Translations under genes and position numbers: made by a program
NCBI GenBank assembly: GCA_003249035.1
Contig: QBMK01000003.1
Span: forward strand, 170,227 to 234,226
Length of the DNA: 64,000 nt
Source of the DNA: Pseudanabaena sp.
GTDB taxonomy: Bacteria > Cyanobacteriota > Cyanobacteriia > Pseudanabaenales > Pseudanabaenaceae
Direction of reading: 5' to 3'
Part shown: positions 36,707-44,661 of the stretch, piece by piece
How positions within the stretch are numbered: position 1 is the first letter of the stretch
Layout of the letters: every line of letters begins with the position of its first letter
The notes under the pieces: model-generated
Told to the model about the DNA's origin: nothing
Databases searched by the model: none
The model's input: only the letters and a program-made list of their open reading frames with translations

Positions 36707-37600
36707 ATGAACGCCACAACAAATATTCAGCCATTTTCTGCCGACGATTTTGCCAATGCCCTCGCCGAACACAACTACGAATTTGCCGTTGGGCAAACGG
36801 TCAAGGGCAAGGTTGTGTCAGTTGAAAGTAATGGCATTTATGTCGATATTGGCGCTAAATCATTAGGTTTCCTTCCCATCGAAGAAGCAACTCTCAGTGG
36901 TGCTTCTCGCTCTAATAATGATGCTTTCCCCATCGGTAATGAGTACGAATTTCTGATCATTAGTAGCCAGAATGCTGATGGTGAAGTGAAGCTATCGGTC
37001 CGCCGTTTGTTATTTAAGCAAGCTTGGCAAACCCTCCGTGATTACCAAGCGGACTCGAAAGTCTTTGAATGCCGGGTGATTGGAACAAATAGCGGTGGTG
37101 TTATCGTAGACTCTGTTGGTCTGCGCGGCTTTGTACCGCGATCGCATCTTTCTGACAGCTCCGATCTTGCCAAGATGGTTGGCAAAGTGCTGCCAGTGAT
37201 GGTTTTAGATGCTGACGAGACGCGCAAAAAACTGGTGCTGTCTAACCGCCAAGCTGCAAAACTAGCTGCGATGAATCAAATTGCCAAAGGACAACTGGTT
37301 ACAGGCAGAGTGTCCAACATTCGTCCTTTTGGAGCATTTGTTGAATTTTCTGGAGTCTCTGGTCTGTTGCATGTCAAGGAAATGAGCCAAAAGCCCATCA
37401 GCGATCCTACTCGCGTATTTCAAATTAATGACATGATCAAGGCTGTGGTCGTTGATATTGATGAATCACGCGATCGCATAGCCCTATCGACCAAAATCCT
37501 TGAGCTTCATGCTGGCGAAATGCTGGATAATTCTGCGCAAGTATTTGCCGAAGCGGAAGAGCGCCTCGAAAAAAATATCAGCAAACTCTGGGAAGCCTAA
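36707..37600 (+). CDS. S1-domain RNA-binding protein (ribosomal protein S1 homologue, short form)
   Basis: A 297-residue protein with three S1 OB-folds: about 27-100 (VGQTVKGKVVSVESNGIYVDIG), 115-180 (FECRVIGTNSGGVIVDSVGLRGFVPRSHL) and 193-262 (KGQLVTGRVSNIRPFGAFVEFSGVSGLLHVKEM). Cyanobacteria carry two or more short S1 proteins with three or so repeats that take part in translation initiation on Shine-Dalgarno-poor mRNAs. It most resembles the Rps1b-type protein. Psbm-coding DNA follows downstream. Confidence 0.9.
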   Translation: MNATTNIQPFSADDFANALAEHNYEFAVGQTVKGKVVSVESNGIYVDIGAKSLGFLPIEEATLSGASRSNNDAFPIGNEYEFLIISSQNADGEVKLSVRRLLFKQAWQTLRDYQADSKVFECRVIGTNSGGVIVDSVGLRGFVPRSHLSDSSDLAKMVGKVLPVMVLDADETRKKLVLSNRQAAKLAAMNQIAKGQLVTGRVSNIRPFGAFVEFSGVSGLLHVKEMSQKPISDPTRVFQINDMIKAVVVDIDESRDRIALSTKILELHAGEMLDNSAQVFAEAEERLEKNISKLWEA

Positions 37601-37604
37601 TCTG

Positions 37605-37643
37605 TCAAAAAGAAGGTGACGCTTTACGTCACCTTCTTTTTTG
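37605..37643 (+). terminator. intrinsic terminator of the S1 gene
   Basis: TCAAAAAGAAGGTGACG and CGTCACCTTCTTTTTTGA form the stem around CTTTA, with the T-run inside the second arm. Confidence 0.85.
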
Positions 37644-37736
37644 ATTTTTAAATTTTTTCGTGAGACTAATCAATTTTGAACTTAGAATATTAGCAGTCAT
37701 CAAAATATTTAAAAATCAGCAATCAAAGTCAAATTT

Positions 37737-37856
37737 ATGGAAACTAATTTTCTTGGTCTTCTAGCAACTGTCCTAGCTATATTTGTACCAACCGTCTTCT
37801 TGTTAACGCTGTATATCCAAACATCTAGCCGTGAAGAAGGTCAAAGCAGCAAATAG
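37737..37856 (+). CDS. psbM: photosystem II protein M
   Basis: A 39-residue single-span protein: METNFLGLLATVLAIFVPTV then FLLTLYIQTSSREEGQSSK. The ATxLFxxVPTVFLLxLYIQTxSRE pattern is diagnostic of PsbM, found at the photosystem II dimer interface in thylakoids. The tail (EEGQSSK) is a few residues longer than usual. It is a monocistronic unit between two terminators and was missed by length-limited gene finding. Confidence 0.95.
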   Translation: METNFLGLLATVLAIFVPTVFLLTLYIQTSSREEGQSSK

Positions 37857-37930
37857 AAAAAAAAATCACAGTCATAGGGCTGTGATTTTTTTCTATTAAA
37901 AAAGGAGTCGCTGAGCGACTCCTTTTTTAT
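37857..37930. terminator. two terminators between convergent psbM and chlP
   Basis: First: AAAAAATCACAG with CTGTGATTTTTT (loop TCATAGGG) after psbM. Second: AAAAAAAGGAGTCGC with GCGACTCCTTTTTT (loop TGA), which serves chlP on the minus strand. Confidence 0.82.
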
Positions 37931-39151
37931 TTAGGGAGCTAGAGCATTACCTCTAAGCAGACTACCGATAGTCTTAGCAGTAATCTTTAACTGTGTGAAA
38001 GGATTAGCTGGCACGACAGTTTTGTAGAGATAGCTGTCAAAGGTAAGCTTTTGTACATCCTTATCGGCACACATTTCCACAAAGGCTTCACGGGTAGCAT
38101 TGGTGGCATAAAAAACGTTCTGGAGAATGTCTAGAACTTTATAGGTCAAGCCATACTGCTTATCCCAACGCTTGATATAAACCTTAAGGTCAGCTTCAGT
38201 AGGAATGCGCTTGCCTGCTTCAGCAAACTCCACGATCGCTTCAGCACACATACGCCCAGACTTAGCGGCAAAGTAAATACCTTCACCACTAGACTTAGTG
38301 ACATAGCCTGCGGCATCACCAACTAAGGCAATCCGACCAACAACACGGCGAGGTCTTGGATGCTCAGGAATTGGGTGCGCTTCAACTTTGATTACTTCGC
38401 CACCTTCGATCCGAGGCAAAGCGCGAGCGCGGATGCCTGCTTGGAGCTTCTTGATCAGGCGTTGGTTTTTGTGCATTGTGCCAGTACCAACGGCGACGTG
38501 ATCGTATTTGGGGAATACCCATGCGTAGAAGTCGGGCGAAACATCGTCGCCAACATACATCTCAGCTAAATCTTTGTAATACTCCATCTTGTCTGGAGAA
38601 ATGCGAATGCGCTCTTGGAAGGCGATCGCATAGTTATAATCGCCAGCATCCATCGCTTTGGCGACAACTGAGTTAGCGCCATCAGCTCCGACAATCAGAT
38701 CGACTTCAAGGGTACGCATAGTACCTTCATTGCCGCCTTCCGCAAAATCTGAATAGTTAAGAACATAGGGCTTCTTTCCGTTTTCGGTGATCTTGATATC
38801 AAGAATCCGCCCATTGATCAGCTTTGCCCCAAGTTTCGCAGCGCGTTCGCGTAAAAACGCATCTAAAACTTCGCGGCGACACATACCGATATACTCATCG
38901 GGATTGTCTAGTTTGATGTCTACTTCCACATTGCTGGGAGAGATCATCTTCATATTACGAACGCGGCGATCGATGATTTCGTCAGGCAAATCAAATTCTT
39001 GAACCATACATAGAGGAATTGCTCCACCGCAGGGTTTGGCGTTGTCCAGTTTACGCTCAAATATGTAGGTCTCAATTCCTGCTTTGGCAAGTGTTTCAGC
39101 AGCACATGAACCCGCTGGCCCGCCGCCTACAACAGCAACTCGTAATGTCAA
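37931..39151 (-). CDS. chlP: geranylgeranyl reductase
   Basis: A 406-residue flavoenzyme that reduces the geranylgeranyl chain of chlorophyll precursors and geranylgeranyl-PP to phytyl. The N-terminal FAD site is VAVVGGGPAGSCAAETLAKAG, the substrate-side motif is CGGAIPLCM, and the second FAD segment is RIALVGDAAGYVTKSSGEGI. Length and motifs are those of plant and cyanobacterial ChlP. acsF for chlorophyll ring E is 2 kb away, with a hydrolase gene between. Confidence 0.97.
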   Translation of the reverse strand: MTLRVAVVGGGPAGSCAAETLAKAGIETYIFERKLDNAKPCGGAIPLCMVQEFDLPDEIIDRRVRNMKMISPSNVEVDIKLDNPDEYIGMCRREVLDAFLRERAAKLGAKLINGRILDIKITENGKKPYVLNYSDFAEGGNEGTMRTLEVDLIVGADGANSVVAKAMDAGDYNYAIAFQERIRISPDKMEYYKDLAEMYVGDDVSPDFYAWVFPKYDHVAVGTGTMHKNQRLIKKLQAGIRARALPRIEGGEVIKVEAHPIPEHPRPRRVVGRIALVGDAAGYVTKSSGEGIYFAAKSGRMCAEAIVEFAEAGKRIPTEADLKVYIKRWDKQYGLTYKVLDILQNVFYATNATREAFVEMCADKDVQKLTFDSYLYKTVVPANPFTQLKITAKTIGSLLRGNALAP

Positions 39152-39498
39152 AATACGCTCCTAAAGCTTTATTTAATCGGGGTTTAACTATTCTGGATGT
39201 TAGCATTGCCACCAGAGTGATTGGGGCAAAATTGATGAATATTAACATTTGTATTGTTTTATGTATCAGGAAACTAGTTAAGAAGGATGCAGAGCATCCC
39301 TCTTAACTAGTTTCAGTAGCTTTTGAGAAACGAAGCAATAATTTACTTAAAGAGTTGCTTTGCAGCTTTAAAAAAATTTATTGCTGCGGCATAGAGAGCG
39401 AAGCGCTTTAATTGAAGATCTACAGCAATGCCTCTATTTTTTGGGCTTTGTGATTGTTGTGTTAGTTTTTATGGGATATCTCACTGATAAAGCTATAT
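39152..39498. other. gene-free stretch with a hairpin element
   Basis: Promoter region of chlP, then a palindrome at 39270-39314 (GAAACTAGTTAAGAAGGATGC with its complement, loop AGA, one mismatch). Nothing else is supported. Confidence 0.55.
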
Positions 39499-41166
39499 AT
39501 GAAATATTTCACAGACAAGATCGTCAATATTTCACATCGATTGGTTTCTAGATCTGCGGCTCTAATGGTTTTGCTGAGTGCGATCGCTGGGGGGGCGATC
39601 GCTAAGTCTAGCGAAGCAGCTGAAACTGTTAATTTCCGATTTAATATTTTTGAAGTTTCTGCATCTGTGGATGATTTAGAGGTTTTTGCTAAAACTGGCG
39701 AGTTGCATGGAGCAATTGAAATGGCATCTCGTTTTATTTCTGAGTCAGACATGGCAACTTTTAGGCGTATCCTCACAGAGAGAGCTGATGTTCCCATAAC
39801 CATATTATCGAGATTTTTATACACATCTCAAGGCGAGAGAGCGTTAGATATCTTAGGAAACTTTATTAAAACTGGGCCAAATCTATCAGGCAGTCGAGCA
39901 ATCCGTGCAGCAGCAGTTTTGGCAACAGCCGACAAACTGAAAGGTTTATCTTTGCTTAGCTTTCTCCAAAAATTCCCTACGCCAGACATTTATTTCGATC
40001 TTCAAGAAGGTTTACAAACAGTTGGTGAATTGAGTGACTTGTTGCAAAACACACGAAAAGCAGTGCAAATTGTTAACGATGAAGCAACTAAACAATCGGT
40101 AGCAATGGCACCATCTCCTTCACCGATTCAGCTAGTTGATTTGCGGAATAAAGGCAAAACTGATTGGGACCGATATAGTCTCAAAGCGCCAGCATTGGAT
40201 AGTCGGTATGAAATACCCTTTTATTTATTTGTCCCAAAACTAACCGATCAGTCAGCTCCCATACCTGCAATCGTTCTCTATCCTGGACTACTCTCTAACC
40301 GGGAACCATTTCTCTACCTTGCTGAACATTTGGCTTCCTATGGGTTTGCGGTAGTGCTTACAGTTTCCCCAAATAGTAGCGATGAGCAGCTAGATAAATT
40401 GATTGTTGGCTTAGCGAGTGAGATTGCGCCGCCAGAAAGCTTTATTGCGCGTCCTCAGGATATAACTGCGGTACTAAATTACTTAGAGAAGTCCCCAAAG
40501 GCGACTAATATCAATTGGCAAAATGTGGGTATGGTTGGGCACTCTTTTGGTGGCTATGCGGCTCTCGCTTTGATTAGTGATGCCCAAATCCAGTTCGCAG
40601 ATTTGGAGGAAGCTTGTCAAGGTAAATACAAGTGGAATGTTTCCCTTTTATTGCAATGCGTGGCATTGGGCTTGCCAAATCAAACCTATAAATTGGGAGA
40701 TCCGCGCATCAAAGCCGCGATCGCAGTTAACCCAGTGACTAGTCATGTTTTAGGTAAAGCTGCTTTGAGCAAAATTACTGTCCCGATCGCGATAGTTGGC
40801 AGTGCCGATGATACCTTTGCCCCTGTGGTTCCCGAGCAAATTGTGCCTTTTACATGGTTGACCGCCCCCAATCGATATTTAGTATTGCTAAATAAAGCTG
40901 GTCATACTGCGGTTACAGCAATAACATCAAGCGATCGCCTCAGTCCTGAAGTCAGCAGTGTTTTGGCTGGTTCAAGTGCGATCGAGTCGCAAGATTACCT
41001 CAAGCTAATGAGTGTGGCTTTTTTTAAAACCCATTTAGTCCAAGAAGCTAGTTTTGCTGATTACCTCACATCCTCATATTTTGCAAATATTTCCACGCCG
41101 TCGGCTCAGGTGAGCTTATTGCGATCGCTCAGCATCGAAACAATTGGCTCAGCGATCAATAATTAA
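39499..41166 (+). CDS. exported alpha/beta hydrolase with DUF1400 domain
   Basis: A 555-residue protein. The signal segment (about 1-40) is followed by the cyanobacterial DUF1400 domain (about 42-170, AETVNFRFNIFEVSASVDDLEVFAKTG in two parts), then an alpha/beta-hydrolase body. The nucleophile elbow is intact, GMVGHSFGGYAAL; the acid is probably in IVGSADDTFAP and the His in NKAGHTAVT. A secreted or periplasmic esterase/lipase is likely. It lies between chlP and acsF but has its own non-coding upstream region. Confidence 0.9.
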   Translation: MKYFTDKIVNISHRLVSRSAALMVLLSAIAGGAIAKSSEAAETVNFRFNIFEVSASVDDLEVFAKTGELHGAIEMASRFISESDMATFRRILTERADVPITILSRFLYTSQGERALDILGNFIKTGPNLSGSRAIRAAAVLATADKLKGLSLLSFLQKFPTPDIYFDLQEGLQTVGELSDLLQNTRKAVQIVNDEATKQSVAMAPSPSPIQLVDLRNKGKTDWDRYSLKAPALDSRYEIPFYLFVPKLTDQSAPIPAIVLYPGLLSNREPFLYLAEHLASYGFAVVLTVSPNSSDEQLDKLIVGLASEIAPPESFIARPQDITAVLNYLEKSPKATNINWQNVGMVGHSFGGYAALALISDAQIQFADLEEACQGKYKWNVSLLLQCVALGLPNQTYKLGDPRIKAAIAVNPVTSHVLGKAALSKITVPIAIVGSADDTFAPVVPEQIVPFTWLTAPNRYLVLLNKAGHTAVTAITSSDRLSPEVSSVLAGSSAIESQDYLKLMSVAFFKTHLVQEASFADYLTSSYFANISTPSAQVSLLRSLSIETIGSAINN

Positions 41167-41339
41167 GTAATTTAAATTGCTTAATAGTTCTTAACAAGCA
41201 AACCTTATTTTCTAGATATAACTACCCATAAACTAGAGACTAGTCGTAAAATAAGCAGTCAGATAGGTATTTAAACTGCAATTTATCCACAAAATCCTTT
41301 AGCAGCCTCAAATAAAGTAAAAAAGAACAGCACAAGACT

Positions 41340-42419
41340 ATGGTAGCTACTCCTTCTAAACCCGATGTAAGCCAGTCAAACCAACAAAAGGTTAATGGGA
41401 CTGGCCGACGCGATAGTATCTTGACCCCACGCTTCTACACTACAGACTTTGAAGCGATGGCGAAGATGCAAATCTTCGATCTCACACCAGATTACGAAGC
41501 GATCCTCGAAGAATTCAAATTTGACTACAATCGCCGTCACTTTGTCCGCACTGCTGATTTCAATCAGTCATGGGATCATATCGATCCAAAAGTGAAAGAG
41601 CATTTCCGAGTATTTCTTGAAGGATCTTGCACCTCAGAATTTTCTGGTTTTCTCCTTTACAAAGAAATTGCCGTCAAGATCAAAGACAAGAATCCACTCA
41701 TGGCTGAAATCTTCAGCCTGATGAGCCGCGACGAAGCCCGTCATGCTGGTTTCTTAAACAAGGCTATGCCAGACTTCGATCTCCAACTCGATCTTTCGAC
41801 ATTATCCAAAACCAAGAAATATACCTACTTCGCACCGAAGTTTATTTTTTACGCCACCTATCTATCCGAAAAGATTGGCTACTGGCGTTATATCAAGATT
41901 CACCAACATTTCCTTGCTCATCCAGAATATCGCCTCTATCCAATCTTCAATTTCTTTGAAAATTGGTGTCAAGATGAGAGCCGTCATGGTGATTTCTGTA
42001 GTTTGCTTCTGCGTAGCGACAAGAAGAATATTAACGGGCTCAAAGCTAAGCTCTGGAGTAAGTTCTTTTTGCTATCGGTATTTGCGACGATGTATCTCAA
42101 TGATATCTGTGTCCGCAATGAGTTCTATGAATCCATCGGCATGGATACGAGAAAATATGTTGATGAAGTTCTCCGCGAAACTAATCGCGATGCGGCAAAG
42201 GCTTTCCCTGTAATTATCAACATGGAAAATCCTAAGTTCTGGAATTGTCTCAAAAAGTGCGAAGAAAACAATGCCAAGCTTGTAAAGATCGATGAATCCA
42301 ATTCTCCTGAATTGTTGAAGAAGATTCAGAAGCTGCCTCACCTTTTAAATAATGGCGTACAGTTCCTGACAATGTATTTGCAACCTTCTATTCCCTCTCC
42401 CAAAGGCGTAGTTCTCTAA
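41340..42419 (+). CDS. acsF: Mg-protoporphyrin IX monomethyl ester (oxidative) cyclase
   Basis: A 359-residue di-iron enzyme that forms the fifth ring of chlorophyll with oxygen. The two iron-binding halves are visible as GSCTSEFSGFLLYKE then MSRDEARHAGFLNKA, and later FFENWCQDESRHGDFC: two ExxH motifs with partner glutamates. Length and sequence are typical of cyanobacterial AcsF. It is a single unit with its own terminator. Confidence 0.97.
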   Translation: MVATPSKPDVSQSNQQKVNGTGRRDSILTPRFYTTDFEAMAKMQIFDLTPDYEAILEEFKFDYNRRHFVRTADFNQSWDHIDPKVKEHFRVFLEGSCTSEFSGFLLYKEIAVKIKDKNPLMAEIFSLMSRDEARHAGFLNKAMPDFDLQLDLSTLSKTKKYTYFAPKFIFYATYLSEKIGYWRYIKIHQHFLAHPEYRLYPIFNFFENWCQDESRHGDFCSLLLRSDKKNINGLKAKLWSKFFLLSVFATMYLNDICVRNEFYESIGMDTRKYVDEVLRETNRDAAKAFPVIINMENPKFWNCLKKCEENNAKLVKIDESNSPELLKKIQKLPHLLNNGVQFLTMYLQPSIPSPKGVVL

Positions 42420-42426
42420 TAATAGA

Positions 42427-42463
42427 AAAGAAAAGCGAGTGCTGTGCACTCGCTTTTCTTTTT
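42427..42463 (+). terminator. intrinsic terminator of acsF
   Basis: AAAAGAAAAGCGAGTGC with GCACTCGCTTTTCTTTT around TGT, T-rich 3' side. Confidence 0.85.
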
Positions 42464-42475
42464 TGTGATCTAGTC

Positions 42476-42522
42476 AAACAAAATAGAGCTGTAACGCTTC
42501 GCGTTACAGCTCTATTTTGTTT
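42476..42522. repeat. long palindrome between acsF and tRNA-Lys
   Basis: AAACAAAATAGAGCTGTAAC GC and its complement pair around TTC. On the minus strand it follows the tRNA gene by 5 bp and ends in T-rich DNA, so it may terminate the tRNA transcript. Confidence 0.75.
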
Positions 42523-42526
42523 CTAA

Positions 42527-42598
42527 TGGGTGACCTGGGATTCGAACCCAGGACCAGCGGATTAAGAGTCCGATGCGCTACCACTGCGCCAGTCACCC
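42527..42598 (-). tRNA. tRNA-Lys (CUU)
   Basis: A 72-nt cloverleaf on the minus strand: acceptor GGGTGAC with GTCACCC, D arm GCGC, anticodon loop CTCTTAA giving CTT (reads AAG), T arm CCTGGGTTCGAATCCCAGG, discriminator A. The CCA end is not encoded. Confidence 0.94.
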
Positions 42599-42736
42599 TA
42601 AATTTGCTCAAAGAGCGATTTATATACTAGCAAATGTTTGCCTAAATTCATAACAAAATTTGCAACAATGAAACTTTAGCTGGTAAGTCTTTGCGATAAT
42701 GACTGTAGACTTTTAGCGATAACCCGCAGAGCGAAT

Positions 42737-43801
42737 GTGCTAAACACAATACTTAGAGGGCATTACAAAATCATTAGTCACCTTGGTGGTGGTGGCTTTG
42801 GTCAAACATATCTGGCTGAAGATATTGATTTGCCGACGCATCCGACCTGTGTGGTCAAGCAACTCAAGCCTGTATCAAATGAGCCTTTTATCCTAGAAAC
42901 CGCCAAGCGCTTGTTCGATCAAGAGGCGGAAATGCTCTACTCATTGGGTTCCCACGATCGCATTCCGCGTTTACTCGCTCACTTTCAAGAAGGCGAAGAA
43001 TTTTATCTAGTCCAAGAATTTGCTGATGGCAAAGATCTCACGCAGGAAATTGGGAGCGGCAAGCGATCTCCTGAATCCGTCGCGATCGACTTGATCAAAG
43101 AAGTTTTAGAAATACTCGTATATGTACACGATCGCAATGTTGTCCATCGCGATATCAAGCCTGCTAACTTGATTCGTCGTAAAAGCGATTGCAAAATTGT
43201 CCTGATCGATTTTGGGGCAGTCAAAGAAATTGGAAGTATAGCAGTTGACCCTCAAGGCAATACAAATCTGACGATCGCGATCGGTTCTCCTGGATATATG
43301 CCAATCGAACAGCTCAATGGTAAACCGCGCTTTAGTAGCGACATTTATGCTGTAGGGATGATGGCGATCCAAGCAATTACTGGTGCAGAGCCACGCTTAT
43401 TTGATGAGCATCCTGATACTGCCGAATTAGTTTGGCGCGATCGCATTCAGGGCACTTACTCATCACAATTTCTGGATATTCTCGACAAAATGGTGCGCTA
43501 CGATTTTCGTCAGCGTTACCTGACTGCCTCAGAAGTGCTAGAAGCGATCGCCTCTTTGTCTAAAATTACGGAACATGATTTACCAACAATCGTTAGTAAT
43601 AGTAACAATCTCACCAATAATGCAAAAACTCTCATCACGTCACCGCAAGTTGCAACGAAATTGCCAGAGCCACAACAAAGTTATTTGACTTCTTCTCAGA
43701 CCGTTCCTTTTGCAGCAGCCAATCGTCAGTCCCCAAAGCTTTGGATTTGGATTACAGGTGGAAGTGGCTTTGCTACTGCTAATCGTCATGGCAATCATTA
43801 G
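42737..43801 (+). CDS. Ser/Thr protein kinase catalytic domain (frameshifted within its membrane span)
   Basis: A Hanks-type kinase from a GTG start (LRGHYKIISHLGGGGFGQTY). It has the Lys in CVVKQLKP, HRDIKPAN, DFGAVK, and the APE-type GSPGYMPIEQ. At residues about 335-345 (PKLWIWITGGSGFA) it enters a membrane segment and the frame ends as TANRHGNH. The +1 frame reads LLLIVMAIISKTAKN directly at that point, so an extra base near 43765-43775 breaks one gene into two. It is a paralogue of the kinase at 25560-26363 (both have the same N-lobe pattern). Confidence 0.87.
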   Translation: MLNTILRGHYKIISHLGGGGFGQTYLAEDIDLPTHPTCVVKQLKPVSNEPFILETAKRLFDQEAEMLYSLGSHDRIPRLLAHFQEGEEFYLVQEFADGKDLTQEIGSGKRSPESVAIDLIKEVLEILVYVHDRNVVHRDIKPANLIRRKSDCKIVLIDFGAVKEIGSIAVDPQGNTNLTIAIGSPGYMPIEQLNGKPRFSSDIYAVGMMAIQAITGAEPRLFDEHPDTAELVWRDRIQGTYSSQFLDILDKMVRYDFRQRYLTASEVLEAIASLSKITEHDLPTIVSNSNNLTNNAKTLITSPQVATKLPEPQQSYLTSSQTVPFAAANRQSPKLWIWITGGSGFATANRHGNH

Positions 43802-44276
43802 CAAGACGGCAAAAAATACACCCGAAATTCCCAATAGTCCTGTAGTGACTTCCCCAACACCAACTGCGATCGCTTCATCGGCATCCCCAAAAGCTACACC
43901 TTCGCCGACCGCAACTCCAACAGTGACTTCACCAACGCCAACATCGATCGCTTCATCGGCATCTCCAAAAGTTACACCTTCGCCGACCGCGACTCCAACG
44001 CCATTATCCGTTGAAGAATTACTTGCTCAAGCTCTAGTTCTCAATCGCAATAATCAACCTCAAGAAGCCTTGGCAAAAGTAGAAGAGGCGATCGACCTAG
44101 GTCCCCAAAATGCTGATGCTTGGGCGGCGAAAGGATTATTACTAAGAAGTATGAGTCGTGAGAATGAAGCGATCGCAGCCTTTTCCAAGTCAATGGAACT
44201 GAGACCGAATGAAAGACCAATCTTGCCTATACAGCGTGAACTTCCCTCAAAAAAGGGCGACAAGAAAAAAAAATAA
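43710..44276 (+). CDS. C-terminal part of the split kinase: membrane span, Pro/Thr/Ser linker, TPR repeats
   Basis: The coding part that matters begins near 43770 (LLLLIVMAIISK membrane helix). A linker with duplicated SPTPTxIASSASPKxTPSPTATPT blocks follows, and then two TPR-like repeats (LAQALVLNRNNQPQEALAKVEEA, ADAWAAKGLLLRSMSRENEAIAA), ending in a Lys-rich tail. The first 20 residues of this frame are out-of-frame kinase sequence. It was originally the extracytoplasmic half of the kinase upstream. Confidence 0.8.
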   Translation: MQQPIVSPQSFGFGLQVEVALLLLIVMAIISKTAKNTPEIPNSPVVTSPTPTAIASSASPKATPSPTATPTVTSPTPTSIASSASPKVTPSPTATPTPLSVEELLAQALVLNRNNQPQEALAKVEEAIDLGPQNADAWAAKGLLLRSMSRENEAIAAFSKSMELRPNERPILPIQRELPSKKGDKKKK

Positions 44277-44344
44277 ATGGATTCAAGATTCTCTATTCCA
44301 GTTAAAATATAATCCCTTCATAGAGAATCTCGACCGCAAACTCA

Positions 44345-44476
44345 ATGTCAAGACTCGATAAGGTAATCGTATCATCAGCAACATATAGTTTTTCTGCAAA
44401 ATCAGAGTTATGCGCGATCGCTCAAGCTTCTAATGACTTCCGCACATATCAGATTACAGACAATACCAAAGAATAA
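44345..44476 (+). pseudogene. possible 5' gene fragment cut by repeat DNA
   Basis: A 43-codon frame, MSRLDKVIVSSATYSFSAKS then ELCAIAQASNDFRTYQIT, looks protein-like but ends where the palindromic repeat region begins (ACCAAAGAATAAAATGG). It may be a truncated gene of unknown family; evidence is composition only. Confidence 0.3.
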
Positions 44477-44533
44477 AATGGCGTAGTCATTTTGTTCTTT
44501 TATAGCAATGAAAAGAGATAGCTAGGACAAATC

Positions 44534-44580
44534 AAAACCCAAACAAATGAAGGCGGCGCGAAGCGCCGCCTTCATTTGGA
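44534..44580. repeat. AAAACCC...GGGTTTT palindrome, copy 3 (3' truncated)
   Basis: Shares AGCTAGGACAAATC plus AAAACCCAAACAAATGAA and the GGCGGCGC-GAA-GCGCCGCC core with the copy at 23448. The right arm stops after TTCATTTG, so the terminal TTTGGGTTTT is lost. Confidence 0.8.
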
Positions 44581-44594
44581 ATGCGATTTCTTAT

Positions 44595-44645
44595 AAAAGA
44601 TAAGATACCCAAGGGGCAACAGCCCCTTGGGTATCTTATCTTTTT
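44595..44645 (-). terminator. terminator of the SLH porin gene
   Basis: AAAAGATAAGATACCCAAGG GGC and its complement, loop AACA; immediately downstream of the porin stop on the minus strand. Confidence 0.78.
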
Positions 44646-44661
44646 CCCAGACTATTAGATA

